Positions 33,061-43,030 of a DNA stretch of 47,763 bases are shown piece by piece. The notes beneath the pieces were generated by a model. It searched no databases. It worked only from the letters and a program-made list of their open reading frames with translations, and was not told the origin of the DNA. Each line of letters begins with the position of its first letter. Within the stretch, counting starts at the first letter, position 1. A program made the translations under genes and the position numbers. Source of the DNA: Bacteroidota bacterium (lineage in GTDB: Bacteria; Bacteroidota; Bacteroidia; Chitinophagales; Chitinophagaceae); contig JAUZOD010000029.1 in assembly GCA_030706635.1 (NCBI GenBank), positions 1-47,763 on the forward strand, given 5' to 3'.

Positions 33061-34842
33061 ATGAAGGAGATTGTTCAGCGGATCAAAGAATCCGTACAGG
33101 TTATTTTAGATCAGAAATACGGGTATAAAACGGAGGTTAACGACATCCTCGTGAATGAAACAAAACCCGAATTCCGGGGTAATTATACCGTTGTGTTGTT
33201 TTCCATCGGCAAAATGCTGAAATCGAATCCTGACAGCCTTGGAAAAGGGCTTGGGGAGTCACTGCTGGAAGCCGATCGGGACTTATTTGCCGGGTTTAAT
33301 GTGATCAAGGGGTTTCTGAACCTGGAGATCAGTGATGGGCTGCTTCTGGATTTTCTGCATGGCCAGTTTCAGAATCCGGAATATGGCGTCAAACCACCCA
33401 ATGGCCGCCGCGTGATGGTGGAATATTCCTCTCCCAACACCAATAAACCTTTACATCTCGGACATCTCCGGAATAATTTTCTGGGGTGGAGTGTGGCGGC
33501 TTTGTATAAAGCTAATGGATATGACGTCATTAAAAGCTGCATCGCCAACGACCGGGGTATTCATATCTGTAAAAGCATGCTGGCCTGGAAATTATATGCC
33601 CATGGCGCCACACCGGAAAGTACCGGAATAAAAGGAGACCATTTTGTAGGTGACTATTACGTGCTGTTCGGCGCCGAATTAAAAAAGCAGGTTGCGGATC
33701 TTGTCGCTACCGGTTTAACCAAAGAGCAGGCTGAAAAAAACGCTCCGCTGACCAAAGGGGCGCAGCAAATGCTGGTTGACTGGGAAGCCGGCGATCCGGA
33801 GACCATCGCTTTGTGGAAGATGATGAATGCCTGGGTATATGCCGGATTCGACGTTACCTACCGGCGCATCGGCAGTGATTTTGATAAGATCTATTATGAA
33901 AGCGAGACCTACCTGCCGGGAAAAGATCTGGTGGAAGAAGGGCTCCGTAAAAATGTATTTTATCAAAAGGATGACGGAAGCGTATGGATTGATCTCCGGG
34001 AGGATGGCCTTGATGAAAAGATCGTTCAGCGCAGCGATGGCACGGCAGTTTACATGACACAGGATATTGGGCTCGCTGTTCGCAAGTACGAAGAATATCA
34101 CATGGATCAGAGCATCTACGTGGTAGCCGATGAGCAGAATTATCATTTCAAAGTGCTGAAACTCATTTGTCAGAAACTCCGGCTTCCATCTGCTGCAGGT
34201 ATTTTCCATTTGTCCTACGGGCTGGTGGAGCTTCCCTCCGGCAGAATGAAGACCCGGGAAGGAACGGTGGTGGATGCAGACGATATCATCGATGAGATGA
34301 ATAAAATTGCGGAGCAGCATACCAATGAGCTGGGCAAAGTGGATGATTTCAATCCGGAGGAAAGAACGGAGTTGTATGATACCATCGGCCTCGGCGCACT
34401 GAAATTTTTTCTTTTGCGGGTAGATCCCAGGAAGCGGATGGTTTTTAATCCCGATGAATCCATAGATTTTCATGGGTTTACCGGACCTTTTGTGCAATAC
34501 ACCCATGCCCGGATAAAATCCATTTTAAGAAAAGAAACCGTTGGATCTTATAGTGCAAATGCATATTCCGCGCTGCTTCCACTGGAAAAAGAGCTGATCA
34601 TCGCGCTTGAAAAATATGCCGCCCTGCTTCAGACCGCCTGCATCGAAATGAACCCTTCCCTGGTAGCGAACTATGCTTTCAGCCTTGCAAAAATATTCAA
34701 TTCGTTTTATGTGGAACATTCCGTAGGCCGCGCAGAATCGGAAGATAAAAAGCAGTTGCGTCTGCGCATTTGTCTGCTCACCGCCAACTCACTGAAATCG
34801 GCCATGGGTATACTGGGTATCAGGGTCCCGGAAAGAATGTAG
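33061..34842 (+). CDS. argS: Arginyl-tRNA synthetase
   Basis: Class I aminoacyl-tRNA synthetase, 593 aa. The N-terminal Arg-tRNA domain occupies about 1-95. The HIGH motif reads HLGH (132-135) in SSPNTNKPLHLGHLRNN; the KMSKS region reads GRMKTREGTVV. The DALR anticodon-binding domain forms the C-terminus (KYAALLQTACIEMNPSLVAN, YAFSLAKIFNSFY, ...GILGIRVPERM). The message leader would be very short. The sirtuin gene follows after 23 bp on the same strand. Confidence 0.97.
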   Translation: MKEIVQRIKESVQVILDQKYGYKTEVNDILVNETKPEFRGNYTVVLFSIGKMLKSNPDSLGKGLGESLLEADRDLFAGFNVIKGFLNLEISDGLLLDFLHGQFQNPEYGVKPPNGRRVMVEYSSPNTNKPLHLGHLRNNFLGWSVAALYKANGYDVIKSCIANDRGIHICKSMLAWKLYAHGATPESTGIKGDHFVGDYYVLFGAELKKQVADLVATGLTKEQAEKNAPLTKGAQQMLVDWEAGDPETIALWKMMNAWVYAGFDVTYRRIGSDFDKIYYESETYLPGKDLVEEGLRKNVFYQKDDGSVWIDLREDGLDEKIVQRSDGTAVYMTQDIGLAVRKYEEYHMDQSIYVVADEQNYHFKVLKLICQKLRLPSAAGIFHLSYGLVELPSGRMKTREGTVVDADDIIDEMNKIAEQHTNELGKVDDFNPEERTELYDTIGLGALKFFLLRVDPRKRMVFNPDESIDFHGFTGPFVQYTHARIKSILRKETVGSYSANAYSALLPLEKELIIALEKYAALLQTACIEMNPSLVANYAFSLAKIFNSFYVEHSVGRAESEDKKQLRLRICLLTANSLKSAMGILGIRVPERM

Positions 34843-34865
34843 CGTTGCTAAAGTTCATATGCATT

Positions 34866-35558
34866 ATGGGTAAAAAAAAGCTGGTTATCCTTAGCGGAGC
34901 GGGCATTAGTGCAGAAAGCGGATTGAAAACTTTCCGTGACAGTGATGGGTTGTGGGAGGGGTATAAAATCACCGAGGTGGCCACGCCGGGGGCCTGGAAG
35001 AATAATCCGGGACTGGTGCTGGACTTTTACAATATGCGTCGCCGGGACGTTTCCGAAGCAATGCCGAACGCTGCACATCTTGGCCTTGCCCGGCTGGAGG
35101 AACATTTTGATGTACAAATCATCACGCAGAATATTGACGACCTTCATGAAAGAGCCGGTTCGTCGAAGGTTCTGCATCTTCACGGCGAAATATTTAAAAT
35201 GCGGAGTGTATTGGATGAGCACCTGATTTACGAAATCAGGACTGATATCCGGTTAGGTGACCAGGCTGCCGATGGGGCGCAGCTGCGTCCGCACATCGTC
35301 TGGTTTGAAGAAGACGTGCCGATGATCGGGCCGGCTGCACAACTGGCCGCATCGGCCGATATCCTTGTCGTCATTGGTACTTCTTTAGTTGTGTATCCTG
35401 CTGCAGGGCTGATTCATCAGGCCGCTGCGCATATTCCCAAATTCATTGTTGATAAAAGAATTCCGTTTACTTCAGAAATTATGAATCTCAGCAAAATTGA
35501 AAAGCCGGCCACCGAGGGTATTTTAGATTTGATAAAGAGTCTAAAAAATCATTTTTAG
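34866..35558 (+). CDS. SIR2 family NAD-dependent protein deacylase lacking zinc cysteines
   Basis: Sirtuin, 230 aa from the ATG at 34866. NAD-binding GAGISAESGL (11-20), TQNIDDLHERAG (87-98) and the catalytic His106 in LHLHGEI are intact. Y55 and R58 (FYNMR) match the Tyr/Arg pair that favours succinyl or malonyl substrates in SIRT5/CobB. The four zinc-binding Cys that normally lie between HGE and LRPHIVWF are all absent: the segment KMRSVLDEHLIYEIRTDIRL to GAQLRPH has no Cys. Related Bacteroidota proteins appear to share this (from memory). It follows argS closely. Likely removes lysine acyl groups from metabolic enzymes. Confidence 0.92.
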   Translation: MGKKKLVILSGAGISAESGLKTFRDSDGLWEGYKITEVATPGAWKNNPGLVLDFYNMRRRDVSEAMPNAAHLGLARLEEHFDVQIITQNIDDLHERAGSSKVLHLHGEIFKMRSVLDEHLIYEIRTDIRLGDQAADGAQLRPHIVWFEEDVPMIGPAAQLAASADILVVIGTSLVVYPAAGLIHQAAAHIPKFIVDKRIPFTSEIMNLSKIEKPATEGILDLIKSLKNHF

Positions 35559-35715
35559 GTTTGTACTTCTTTTTCTTTTATGTTGCGAAAACCAATTCTT
35601 TCTCTGTTCACCCGGGCGGCGGGAATAAGCAATATTTTTTGTTAAAAGGAAGCGAATGGATGATCCATTGAGAAGCCAATCTGGCGCCTCAAGATGCAAT
35701 CAATGATTATTGTTG

Positions 35716-36759
35716 CTATTGTTCCAGTCTGATTTCCGTTTTGAGATTTTTGAGTGAGGGATCCAGGGCAATGGCTTTATCGCAGAGTTCTTTTCCTTTT
35801 TGCGTATCTCCTTTTTTCTGATAGGCCATGCCGATCATATACAGGGCGCGCCCATTTTGTTTGTCATAGGATAGAATCCTATCCCAATATTCAATGGCTT
35901 CATCATATTTTTTTAATTTGTAGCTGGTGAACCCCAGGCTATTCAGCAGTTCCAGATCAGCAGGCTTTTTCGCCACCAGATCCTGTAGTATCTGAAGGCC
36001 TTTTGCAGCCTGCCCCGCGGCGATGTAAGAATCTGCCAGGTTTTCATAAAAATCATTGTCTTTTTTATACCCTCTGGCCGCAGCAATATCGTAATATTTT
36101 ATGGCTGAAACGTCGTCATAAATGGTTGCATATACTAAAGCACATTCGTAGAGCCATTGCACTTTGGATGAATCCAGTGCTATGGCTTTTTGAAAATAAG
36201 GAATGGCCGGTTTGTAATTGCTCATATCCACATAGGCCCTGGCAATCAGATAAGGAATCTCTGCGTTCTTCGGATCTTCTGCTGCTGCGGTGGGCAGATA
36301 GCTGAACGCATGTCCATAGTCTTCCATTTCATAATAACTCTTGCCGAGCATATAGTAATTGTTGCTCCCGGTATGCAGCTGAAGCGCACGGGATGCATAG
36401 TGCACGGCTTTATCCCATTTTTGGGTCCAGAAATATAAAATGGCCAGCTGATTAATGCCGGTGGTATCATTCTGCTGAATCCGGAGTAATCTTTCAAAAA
36501 CGACGATTGCGTTTTCGTATTTTCTCAATGTTACGGCGCTGAGCCCTGTTTCTCTTAAAACATCCGGGTTTGTTGAATCATACTGAAGCGATCGCTGAAA
36601 ATCGTTATAAGCCACCAGGTTTAAGCGATTTGATTTTTCATTCAGGGCTTTCAGGTAAAAAAAGCGGGAGCTGTCGGCCGACTGCGCTTGCGCTTTCAGG
36701 ATGAACGCCAGTGTAATTAAACAGATCACGCCATTTCTTGTGCAGCGATTTATTTTCAT
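35716..36759 (-). CDS. Secreted tetratricopeptide-repeat protein
   Basis: 347 aa. An N-terminal signal peptide (NGVICLITLAFILKAQAQS) predicts export to the periplasm. About eight TPR units fill the rest, for example PDVLRETGLSAVTLRKYENA, IPYFQKAIALDSS, LELLNSLGFTSYKLKKYDEA and ALYMIGMAYQKKGDTQKGKE. No catalytic domain. It lies 51 bp after glgB on the same strand and may be read with the glycogen genes, but no functional link is evident. Confidence 0.85.
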   Translation of the reverse strand: MKINRCTRNGVICLITLAFILKAQAQSADSSRFFYLKALNEKSNRLNLVAYNDFQRSLQYDSTNPDVLRETGLSAVTLRKYENAIVVFERLLRIQQNDTTGINQLAILYFWTQKWDKAVHYASRALQLHTGSNNYYMLGKSYYEMEDYGHAFSYLPTAAAEDPKNAEIPYLIARAYVDMSNYKPAIPYFQKAIALDSSKVQWLYECALVYATIYDDVSAIKYYDIAAARGYKKDNDFYENLADSYIAAGQAAKGLQILQDLVAKKPADLELLNSLGFTSYKLKKYDEAIEYWDRILSYDKQNGRALYMIGMAYQKKGDTQKGKELCDKAIALDPSLKNLKTEIRLEQ

Positions 36760-36810
36760 GATCAGGTCTAAATCTTTATTGCCTGTTGTTCCAGATGAAC
36801 AGCGGGAAAA

Positions 36811-38754
36811 TTATTTCAGAACAATGGCTCCTAACGGAGGCAGGTGTAAATTTATTTCGTACCGGTTTTGGTTTTTATCCACCAGGGTTACGATCGGATC
36901 GGGGTTGAGCGTATCCCCCGTTCCCCAGTACTTTTTCTGGTCACTGTTGAAAATTTCATGCCAGCGGGACTTTCCGTTGGCATAGATTTTCCAGTTGGTT
37001 CTTACCGTAGGGGTCATGTTGAGTATAACAAGCAGATCGTTTTCCGATTTTTTCCCTCTCCTGCTGAAAACGATCACAGATTCTTCGCGGTGGTTCAGAT
37101 CCACCCATTGAAATCCGTATTGATTGAACTGATTTTCATATAAGGCCGGCTCGCTGCGCAGCAGCAAATTCAGGTCCCGCAAACAATCCTTCAGCATCCG
37201 GTGAGAATCGTACTGCAGGAGGTCCCATGGCAGTTCGCTTTTGTGATTCCATTCGGAAGTGGCGCCAAATTCGTTGCCCATGAAAAGCAGTTTGCCGCCC
37301 GGATGCGTAAACATATAGGAATACATCAAACGCAGATTGGCAAATTTCTGCCAGTCATCGCCGGGCATTTTATAAAGCATGGGTGACTTGCCATGAACCA
37401 CTTCATCGTGGCTCAGGGGCAGCATGAAGTTTTCGTCATAATAATACATCATGCTGAAGGTGAATTTATCCTGCAGGTCTTTCCGGAACAGCGGATCGGC
37501 TTTGAAATAATCCAGCGTATCGTGCATCCACCCCATCATCCATTTCATGCCAAACCCCAGCCCTCCGGCAAATGTCGGCTTGCTGATGCCCGGCCAGTCG
37601 GTGGCTTCTTCGGCAATGGTTTGTATGTCAGGAAAATCCCGGAATAAAGTCTCATTCAAATCCTTGATGAAAGCGATGGCTTCAATATTTCCGTCTCCGC
37701 CAAATTCGTTGGGCTCCCATTGTCCTTTCGTGCGGGAATAATTTAATTTCAGCATAGAGCTCACGGCATCTACCCGAAGGCCGTCGGCATGAAAAAGGTC
37801 GCACCAGAATCTTCCGCTGCTGATCAGGAATGATTTTACTTCTCCCCTTTTATAGTTGAATATGTAACTGTTCCAATCGGGGTGAAAGCCTTTTCGCATA
37901 TCTGCATACTCATAGGTATTCGTGCCGTCGAACATAAAAAGACCGTGCGCGTCATAGGGGAAATGAGAAGGAACCCAATCCAGCAGAACGCCAATTCCGG
38001 CATCGTGAAATGCATTCACCAGGGTCATGAAAGACTGGGGATCTCCAAAACGGGAAGTCGGCGCAAAATAGCCTGTACCCTGGTAGCCCCAACTGCCGTC
38101 GTAAGGGAATTCCATTACCGGCATGAGTTCCACGTGAGTGAATCCCATCTCTTTCACATAAGGCACCAGCGTTTCGCGGATCTGATCGTAGGTATTGTAG
38201 GATTCCTCATCGTGTTTGTTCGGTCGCATCCAGCTCGCCAGGTGAACTTCATATACACTCCAGGGTTTATCGAGTGCATTGTGATCCTTCCGGGTCTTCA
38301 TCCATTCCTGATCCTTCCAGGCATACCCGAGTTCCCAGGTTATGGATGCTGTATCCGGGCGCTTTTCCCAGAAATTGGCGAAGGGGTCTCCTTTAACCAT
38401 TTCCTGGTTATTGAATCCGCGGATATGGTATTTGTATACCTCTCCTTTCGGCATATTCGGAATAAAACCTTCCCAGATGCCCGATTTTTCCAGCCGGACA
38501 AACAGGGGATGTGCGGCTGGATCCCAATCGTTGAAGTTCCCGATCACCGATACGTAGGTGGCATTGGGCGCCCATACGGCAAAGTAATATCCGGGGGTAT
38601 CGAGCACGGTACGCGGGTGAGAACCAAAAATCTCATATAAACGATAATGGGTTCCGTTTTGAAAATTGCTGATGTCCGACTCGGAGAATAAGGAGTAATT
38701 CCAGACTGCTTTTCCGGAATCCACAAAATGGGTATGTTCGTAACTGGTTATCAC
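36811..38754 (-). CDS. glgB: 1,4-alpha-glucan branching enzyme
   Basis: Transfers alpha-1,4 chains to make alpha-1,6 branches in glycogen; GH13 family, 647 aa. N-terminal CBM48 (YYFAVWAPNATYVSVIGNFN), then the catalytic barrel: region I LLDWVPSHF, region II GLRVDAV with nucleophile D329, region III AEEATDWPG with the acid/base Glu at 382 or 383, region IV LSHDEVVHGK. The C-terminal all-beta domain follows. Unlike E. coli GlgB it has no extra N1 domain, hence the shorter length. Last gene of the glgA-glgC-MFS-glgB run. Confidence 0.97.
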   Translation of the reverse strand: MITSYEHTHFVDSGKAVWNYSLFSESDISNFQNGTHYRLYEIFGSHPRTVLDTPGYYFAVWAPNATYVSVIGNFNDWDPAAHPLFVRLEKSGIWEGFIPNMPKGEVYKYHIRGFNNQEMVKGDPFANFWEKRPDTASITWELGYAWKDQEWMKTRKDHNALDKPWSVYEVHLASWMRPNKHDEESYNTYDQIRETLVPYVKEMGFTHVELMPVMEFPYDGSWGYQGTGYFAPTSRFGDPQSFMTLVNAFHDAGIGVLLDWVPSHFPYDAHGLFMFDGTNTYEYADMRKGFHPDWNSYIFNYKRGEVKSFLISSGRFWCDLFHADGLRVDAVSSMLKLNYSRTKGQWEPNEFGGDGNIEAIAFIKDLNETLFRDFPDIQTIAEEATDWPGISKPTFAGGLGFGMKWMMGWMHDTLDYFKADPLFRKDLQDKFTFSMMYYYDENFMLPLSHDEVVHGKSPMLYKMPGDDWQKFANLRLMYSYMFTHPGGKLLFMGNEFGATSEWNHKSELPWDLLQYDSHRMLKDCLRDLNLLLRSEPALYENQFNQYGFQWVDLNHREESVIVFSRRGKKSENDLLVILNMTPTVRTNWKIYANGKSRWHEIFNSDQKKYWGTGDTLNPDPIVTLVDKNQNRYEINLHLPPLGAIVLK

Positions 38755-38825
38755 ATTTTTCCCTCTTCTAAATGTACGATCTTATTCCCAGCCCGCTTGG
38801 TTTTTTCAATACAGGGATAACAGTT

Positions 38826-40223
38826 TCAGGCAGCAGCATGTTCTTCCCGTTTTATTTTTATGGCACCGGGATCGTAAACATAAATCACACTCACGGCAGC
38901 GCAGAGCATAAATATACCTGCCAGTACCAGGGCATAGACCGGTTGGTTATGATAAAGGTATTTTACGGCAGGACCGCCGATGACGCCGTTAACGATCTGG
39001 GGAATGGTGATGAAGAAATTGAAAATTCCCATATAGATTCCCATTTTACCTGGCGGGATTGAACTGGAAAGGATCACATAAGGCATAGCCAGTATGCTGG
39101 CCCATGCCACACCCACGCAGGCCATTGAAAAGATCAAAAACTCTTTGCCGGGTGCGAAAAAGAAAGAGATCAGGCCGATACCTCCAATGATCAGGGAAAT
39201 GGAATGTGTTTTCTTGCGGCCGATTTTTCTGGCTATGGCCGGAAGAAATAGTGCATAGATCGCAGATACGCCATTGTAAATGGCAAAAATAACGCCGGTC
39301 CAGTCCTGGGCATCATGATATAACCTGGAACTCTTATCCGTTATCGGTAATCCAAAAATATGGGTCGCTATGGAATCGGTTGTAAATACCCACATGCCGA
39401 ACAGCGCAAACCAACTGAAAAACTGAACCAGCCCCAGCTGTTTCATGGTCCGGGGCATTTTTCTCAGATCATTGAGTATATTTCCCAGGCCTTTCCCATG
39501 ATCTTCATCCAGGCCGTGGTATTTTTCATATTCCGCGGGCGGATACTCTTTTGTTTTCAGGATGGTCCAGAGGATACTGACGACAAATACAGAGGCACCG
39601 ATATAAAAACCGAGTTTGGTATTTCTGGCCACGCTTCCCGCTGGTGCCTCATTGGAAACGTTGAACCAGTGGTGCAGGAGATAGGGGATGAATGATCCGG
39701 CCACCGCACCAATGCCGATCAGGAAGGTCTGTATGGAAAACCCCATGGTTCTCTGTGAATCCGGAAGGTTATCAGCAACGAGCGCCCGGAATGGTTCCAT
39801 GGCCAGGTTAAAACAGGCGTCCATGATCGCCAGAAATCCTGCACCAATAAAAAGAATAGGACCGAAAGCAGTAAAAAGGTTTGCATTGGGCATCAGAACC
39901 AGCGCCGTTGCTGAAAGCAGGGCCCCTGCGAGGAAATAAGGGCGCCTTCTGCCCAACCTGTTCCAGGTGCGGTCACTGTAGTGGCCCACAATGGGCTGTA
40001 CGATAATCCCAACGATGGGTGCCACCAGCCAGAACCAGGAGAGTTTATCTACATCGGCTCCGTAGTTGCGCAGTATCCCACTGGCGTTTCCGTTCTGCAG
40101 CGCGAAACCAAACTGGATGCCCAGGAACCCAAAGCTCATATTGAATATCTGCCAGAAAGACAATCTGGGTTTAGCAACAAGCGCGGCTGTTCCCTTTGTT
40201 CCCGGTTCCGTGGAAACTGACAT
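38826..40223 (-). CDS. SLC45-like MFS sugar transporter
   Basis: Twelve-helix major facilitator protein, 465 aa. The N-terminus FWQIFNMSFGFLGIQFGFAL and the loop motifs GHYSDRTWNRLGRRRPYFLA are those of the SLC45/GPH-like sucrose or maltose transporters. In helix 4-5 the block FNLAMEPFRALVADNLPD is also typical. It lies between glgC and glgB in the glycogen run (18 bp after glgC, 71 bp before glgB), so it probably imports a glucose-containing sugar such as maltose. The direction and substrate are inferred from family and context. Confidence 0.9.
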   Translation of the reverse strand: MSVSTEPGTKGTAALVAKPRLSFWQIFNMSFGFLGIQFGFALQNGNASGILRNYGADVDKLSWFWLVAPIVGIIVQPIVGHYSDRTWNRLGRRRPYFLAGALLSATALVLMPNANLFTAFGPILFIGAGFLAIMDACFNLAMEPFRALVADNLPDSQRTMGFSIQTFLIGIGAVAGSFIPYLLHHWFNVSNEAPAGSVARNTKLGFYIGASVFVVSILWTILKTKEYPPAEYEKYHGLDEDHGKGLGNILNDLRKMPRTMKQLGLVQFFSWFALFGMWVFTTDSIATHIFGLPITDKSSRLYHDAQDWTGVIFAIYNGVSAIYALFLPAIARKIGRKKTHSISLIIGGIGLISFFFAPGKEFLIFSMACVGVAWASILAMPYVILSSSIPPGKMGIYMGIFNFFITIPQIVNGVIGGPAVKYLYHNQPVYALVLAGIFMLCAAVSVIYVYDPGAIKIKREEHAAA

Positions 40224-40241
40224 AAGCAGTGGTTCGTTTGT

Positions 40242-41516
40242 TTAGATCACAAAACCATTCGGAAGCACAGCTCCTTTCTTGATGACCACGATGCCGTCTT
40301 TGACTGTGTATAAAGAATGATCCGTATTTTCCAGATGTGAGCCGCCGTTGATGCGTACATCGTCACCAATGCGGCAGTTTTTATCTACAATGGCATTCCG
40401 CACATAACACCGGCTCCCGATTCCTACGGAAGGAAGACCATGATTCTTATCATGTTCGATTTCTTCGATGGTTTCGTAGAAGTCTATACCCATGAGGTAG
40501 CTGCTGACAATGGTGGTACCGCTGCCGATGCGCGTGCGGATGCCGATTACACTGTTTTCAATCCGGGAAGCATTAATGATGCAGCCCTCCGCAATAATGG
40601 TTTTTTCCAGCGTGGTGCCGCTTATTTTGGCCGGCGGCAGCATACGTGCCCGGGTATAAATGGAATTGTTATTATCAAAAAGATTAAAATCCGGAATATC
40701 ATTGGTCAATCCCAGATTGGCTTCAAAAAACGAATATATATTTCCGATGTCGGTCCAGTAACCGTCGTACTGATAGCTGATGACTTTATATTTTCCGAGG
40801 GACTGCGGCAGGATCTCTTTTCCAAAATCCGTCGCGGTTACATATTCATTCTGCAGCAGGTCCTGCAGCAACTGCCGGTTAAAGATATAGATGCCCATGG
40901 AAGCGAGGTAATGTCTTCCCTGGGACTGCATTACAGCCCCTGTATCACTTACCCAGTCTTTGTGAATTTCCTTTTTTGGTTTCTCGGTGAAAGAAGTGAT
41001 AAATCCGTTTTCATCTTTTTTCATGATGCCGAAGTCAGAAGCCTCCCGGCCTGCCACGGGAATCGTAGCGATGGTGATCTCTGCTTCGTTGTTGATGTGG
41101 TTGTTGATCATATCCATGAAATTCATCTGGTAAAGCTGGTCGCCAGACAGGATCAGGATATAATCTCCCTCGAAAGGTCCGAGATGACGAAGACATTGAC
41201 GGACGGCATCTGCGGTTCCCTGATACCAGGTAGGATTATCCGGGGTTTGCTCAGCCGCCAGGATATCCACAAAGGCCTTGCTGAAAGCGCTGAAATGGTA
41301 GGTGTTTTTGATATGCCGGTTTAGTGAAGCGGAATTAAACTGGGTCAGCACAAACATGCGGTCAATGCCCGAATTCAGACAGTTTGAAATGGGGATGTCC
41401 ACGAGACGGTACTTTCCTGCAATCGGCACGGCCGGTTTGGAGCGACTTGCGGTTAAGGGGTATAAACGGGTTCCTGCGCCTCCACCTAGAATCACAGCTA
41501 ACACTTTATTTGTCAT
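40242..41516 (-). CDS. glgC: Glucose-1-phosphate adenylyltransferase
   Basis: Makes ADP-glucose, the committed step of bacterial glycogen synthesis; 424 aa. Nucleotide-binding GGGAGTRLYPLTASRSKPAV at 11-30, GTADAVRQCL, the SGDQLY metal/substrate loop, FTEKP, YQYDGYWTDIGN, and a C-terminal left-handed beta-helix with hexad repeats (CIINASRIENSVIGIRTRIG). The N-terminal region that forms the fructose-1,6-bisphosphate site in enteric enzymes is not conserved in an obvious way. It starts 23 bp after glgA. Confidence 0.96.
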   Translation of the reverse strand: MTNKVLAVILGGGAGTRLYPLTASRSKPAVPIAGKYRLVDIPISNCLNSGIDRMFVLTQFNSASLNRHIKNTYHFSAFSKAFVDILAAEQTPDNPTWYQGTADAVRQCLRHLGPFEGDYILILSGDQLYQMNFMDMINNHINNEAEITIATIPVAGREASDFGIMKKDENGFITSFTEKPKKEIHKDWVSDTGAVMQSQGRHYLASMGIYIFNRQLLQDLLQNEYVTATDFGKEILPQSLGKYKVISYQYDGYWTDIGNIYSFFEANLGLTNDIPDFNLFDNNNSIYTRARMLPPAKISGTTLEKTIIAEGCIINASRIENSVIGIRTRIGSGTTIVSSYLMGIDFYETIEEIEHDKNHGLPSVGIGSRCYVRNAIVDKNCRIGDDVRINGGSHLENTDHSLYTVKDGIVVIKKGAVLPNGFVI

Positions 41517-41539
41517 ATGAACGTATTTAAAGATGTCTT

Positions 41540-42952
41540 TTATAATGAGGCATAAAGATCAAGGTAATGTTTCATGCTGGATTCCCAGCTAAAATCCAAT
41601 CGCATCATTCTGCGCCGCAATTCATCCATGAGTACAGGGTCATCATACAATTGAACTGCCCGCCAAACAGCCTGGGTAATATCGCCCACTATGGCATTGT
41701 TAAACCGAATTCCGTAACCATCCGGCTCTCCAAAATCCCTGACTGTATCTTTCAGCCCTCCGGTATTCCGCACAATCGGGATCGTTCCATACCGCATCGC
41801 ATACATCTGATTTAATCCGCAGGGCTCAACCCGGGATGGCATCAGGATGAAATCGCTTCCGGCATAGATCAGGTGACTGAGTGTTTCATCATAACCGATG
41901 TAGATACTGCAATCCCCCTCGCTGAGTGTTCTTGCCTTTTCCAGATTTTCTACAATGACCGGCGATCCGCTGCCCAGGATCAGGAAATTCATTTTTCTGC
42001 CGATATAATAAAAGGAGTCTCCGATGGCTGCCGGTAAGAGATCGGCGCCCTTCTCTCCCACCAGTCTTCCGATAAATGAAATCAAAGGTTTTTTTTCATC
42101 CAGCGCGAACCGTTCACAAAGCAATTTCTTATTCTCTGCTTTGCCCCCGGATCTTGATTTTACATTGAAATGATTTTCAATGTAACGATCTGTTTCCGGA
42201 TCCCAGACCTTTGTATCGATGCCGTTCAGGATACCGGTACATTTACCTTTTTCATATTCAAAGAGGGCCTCCAGGCCATTGGCGGACCCGCGGAGTTCTT
42301 CCAGATAGCTGCGGCTTACGGTAGTCACTTTCCACGCACAGCGGATGCCGCAGGCCAGGGCGTTGATGGAATTATTCCATTCCAGTAATCCGGATTTCCA
42401 GGTATCCCATGCCGGTATGAAATAGCTTTTGTCCCATCCCAGCCATCCCTGGTATTCCGCATTGTGAATGGTGAGCACGGTCGGAATATCCCGCAGTTGC
42501 TGATAACGGTATGTATGCTTGATCATGAAGGGGATCAGGGCGGCCTGATGGTCATGAACATGGATTACATCCGGGTGATGCTTCCAGGAAGACAACCAGT
42601 CAACCACAGCGATCTGAAAGGAAATGAACCGCGCAGAATCATCGTCGTATCCGTATATCCTTTCGCGGTCGAGTAATCCATTGATGTCCACCAGGTATAA
42701 ATCAAATCCGAGGGTATTGTGTCTTTCTTTTATAATCGTGTAAATAAACCACCAGTTTCCAAGATTGGTGTACCCTTTATGAACAACATCCCATTCATGG
42801 GTATTGAGAAATTTTGTTTGATACATGGGCATCACCACCTTGGCAATATGCCCCGCCTGATGCTGATATTTGGGTAAGGCACCCACTACATCCCCCAGCC
42901 CCCCGGCTTTTGCCACCGGATAACATTCTGCTGAAACATGTATTACTTCCAT
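41540..42952 (-). CDS. glgA: Glycogen synthase (ADP-glucose type)
   Basis: GT5 glycosyltransferase elongating alpha-1,4-glucan from ADP-glucose; 470 aa. ADP-glucose-binding KAGGLGDVVGALPK from K15; DVIHVHDHQAALIPFMIK; LTIHNAEYQGW; C-terminal SRVEPCGLNQMYAMRYGTIP followed by VRNTGGLKDTV with the catalytic Glu. First gene of the leftward run glgA-glgC-MFS-glgB. Divergent from a sugar MFS across a 145-bp region with a perfect palindrome at 43031-43047. Confidence 0.96.
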   Translation of the reverse strand: MEVIHVSAECYPVAKAGGLGDVVGALPKYQHQAGHIAKVVMPMYQTKFLNTHEWDVVHKGYTNLGNWWFIYTIIKERHNTLGFDLYLVDINGLLDRERIYGYDDDSARFISFQIAVVDWLSSWKHHPDVIHVHDHQAALIPFMIKHTYRYQQLRDIPTVLTIHNAEYQGWLGWDKSYFIPAWDTWKSGLLEWNNSINALACGIRCAWKVTTVSRSYLEELRGSANGLEALFEYEKGKCTGILNGIDTKVWDPETDRYIENHFNVKSRSGGKAENKKLLCERFALDEKKPLISFIGRLVGEKGADLLPAAIGDSFYYIGRKMNFLILGSGSPVIVENLEKARTLSEGDCSIYIGYDETLSHLIYAGSDFILMPSRVEPCGLNQMYAMRYGTIPIVRNTGGLKDTVRDFGEPDGYGIRFNNAIVGDITQAVWRAVQLYDDPVLMDELRRRMMRLDFSWESSMKHYLDLYASL

Positions 42953-43030
42953 TGGGGTGGCATATCTGATTATAGGAGCAAATAGAATTGGTATTCAATT
43001 TATGAAGGATTTGCGTGATTCTCATGAGAT

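Noticed and set aside
35655-35669. AATGGAT-G-ATCCATT palindrome between the sirtuin and the TPR gene
   Set aside because: Perfect but short, with no T-run and no promoter element; in a convergent gap it may be chance.
40440-41324. Long plus-strand open frame (294 codons)
   Set aside because: It is entirely antisense to glgC, has no recognisable domain and reads as a shadow of that gene's codon bias. The same holds for 33715-34506 (argS) and 37882-38640 (glgB).
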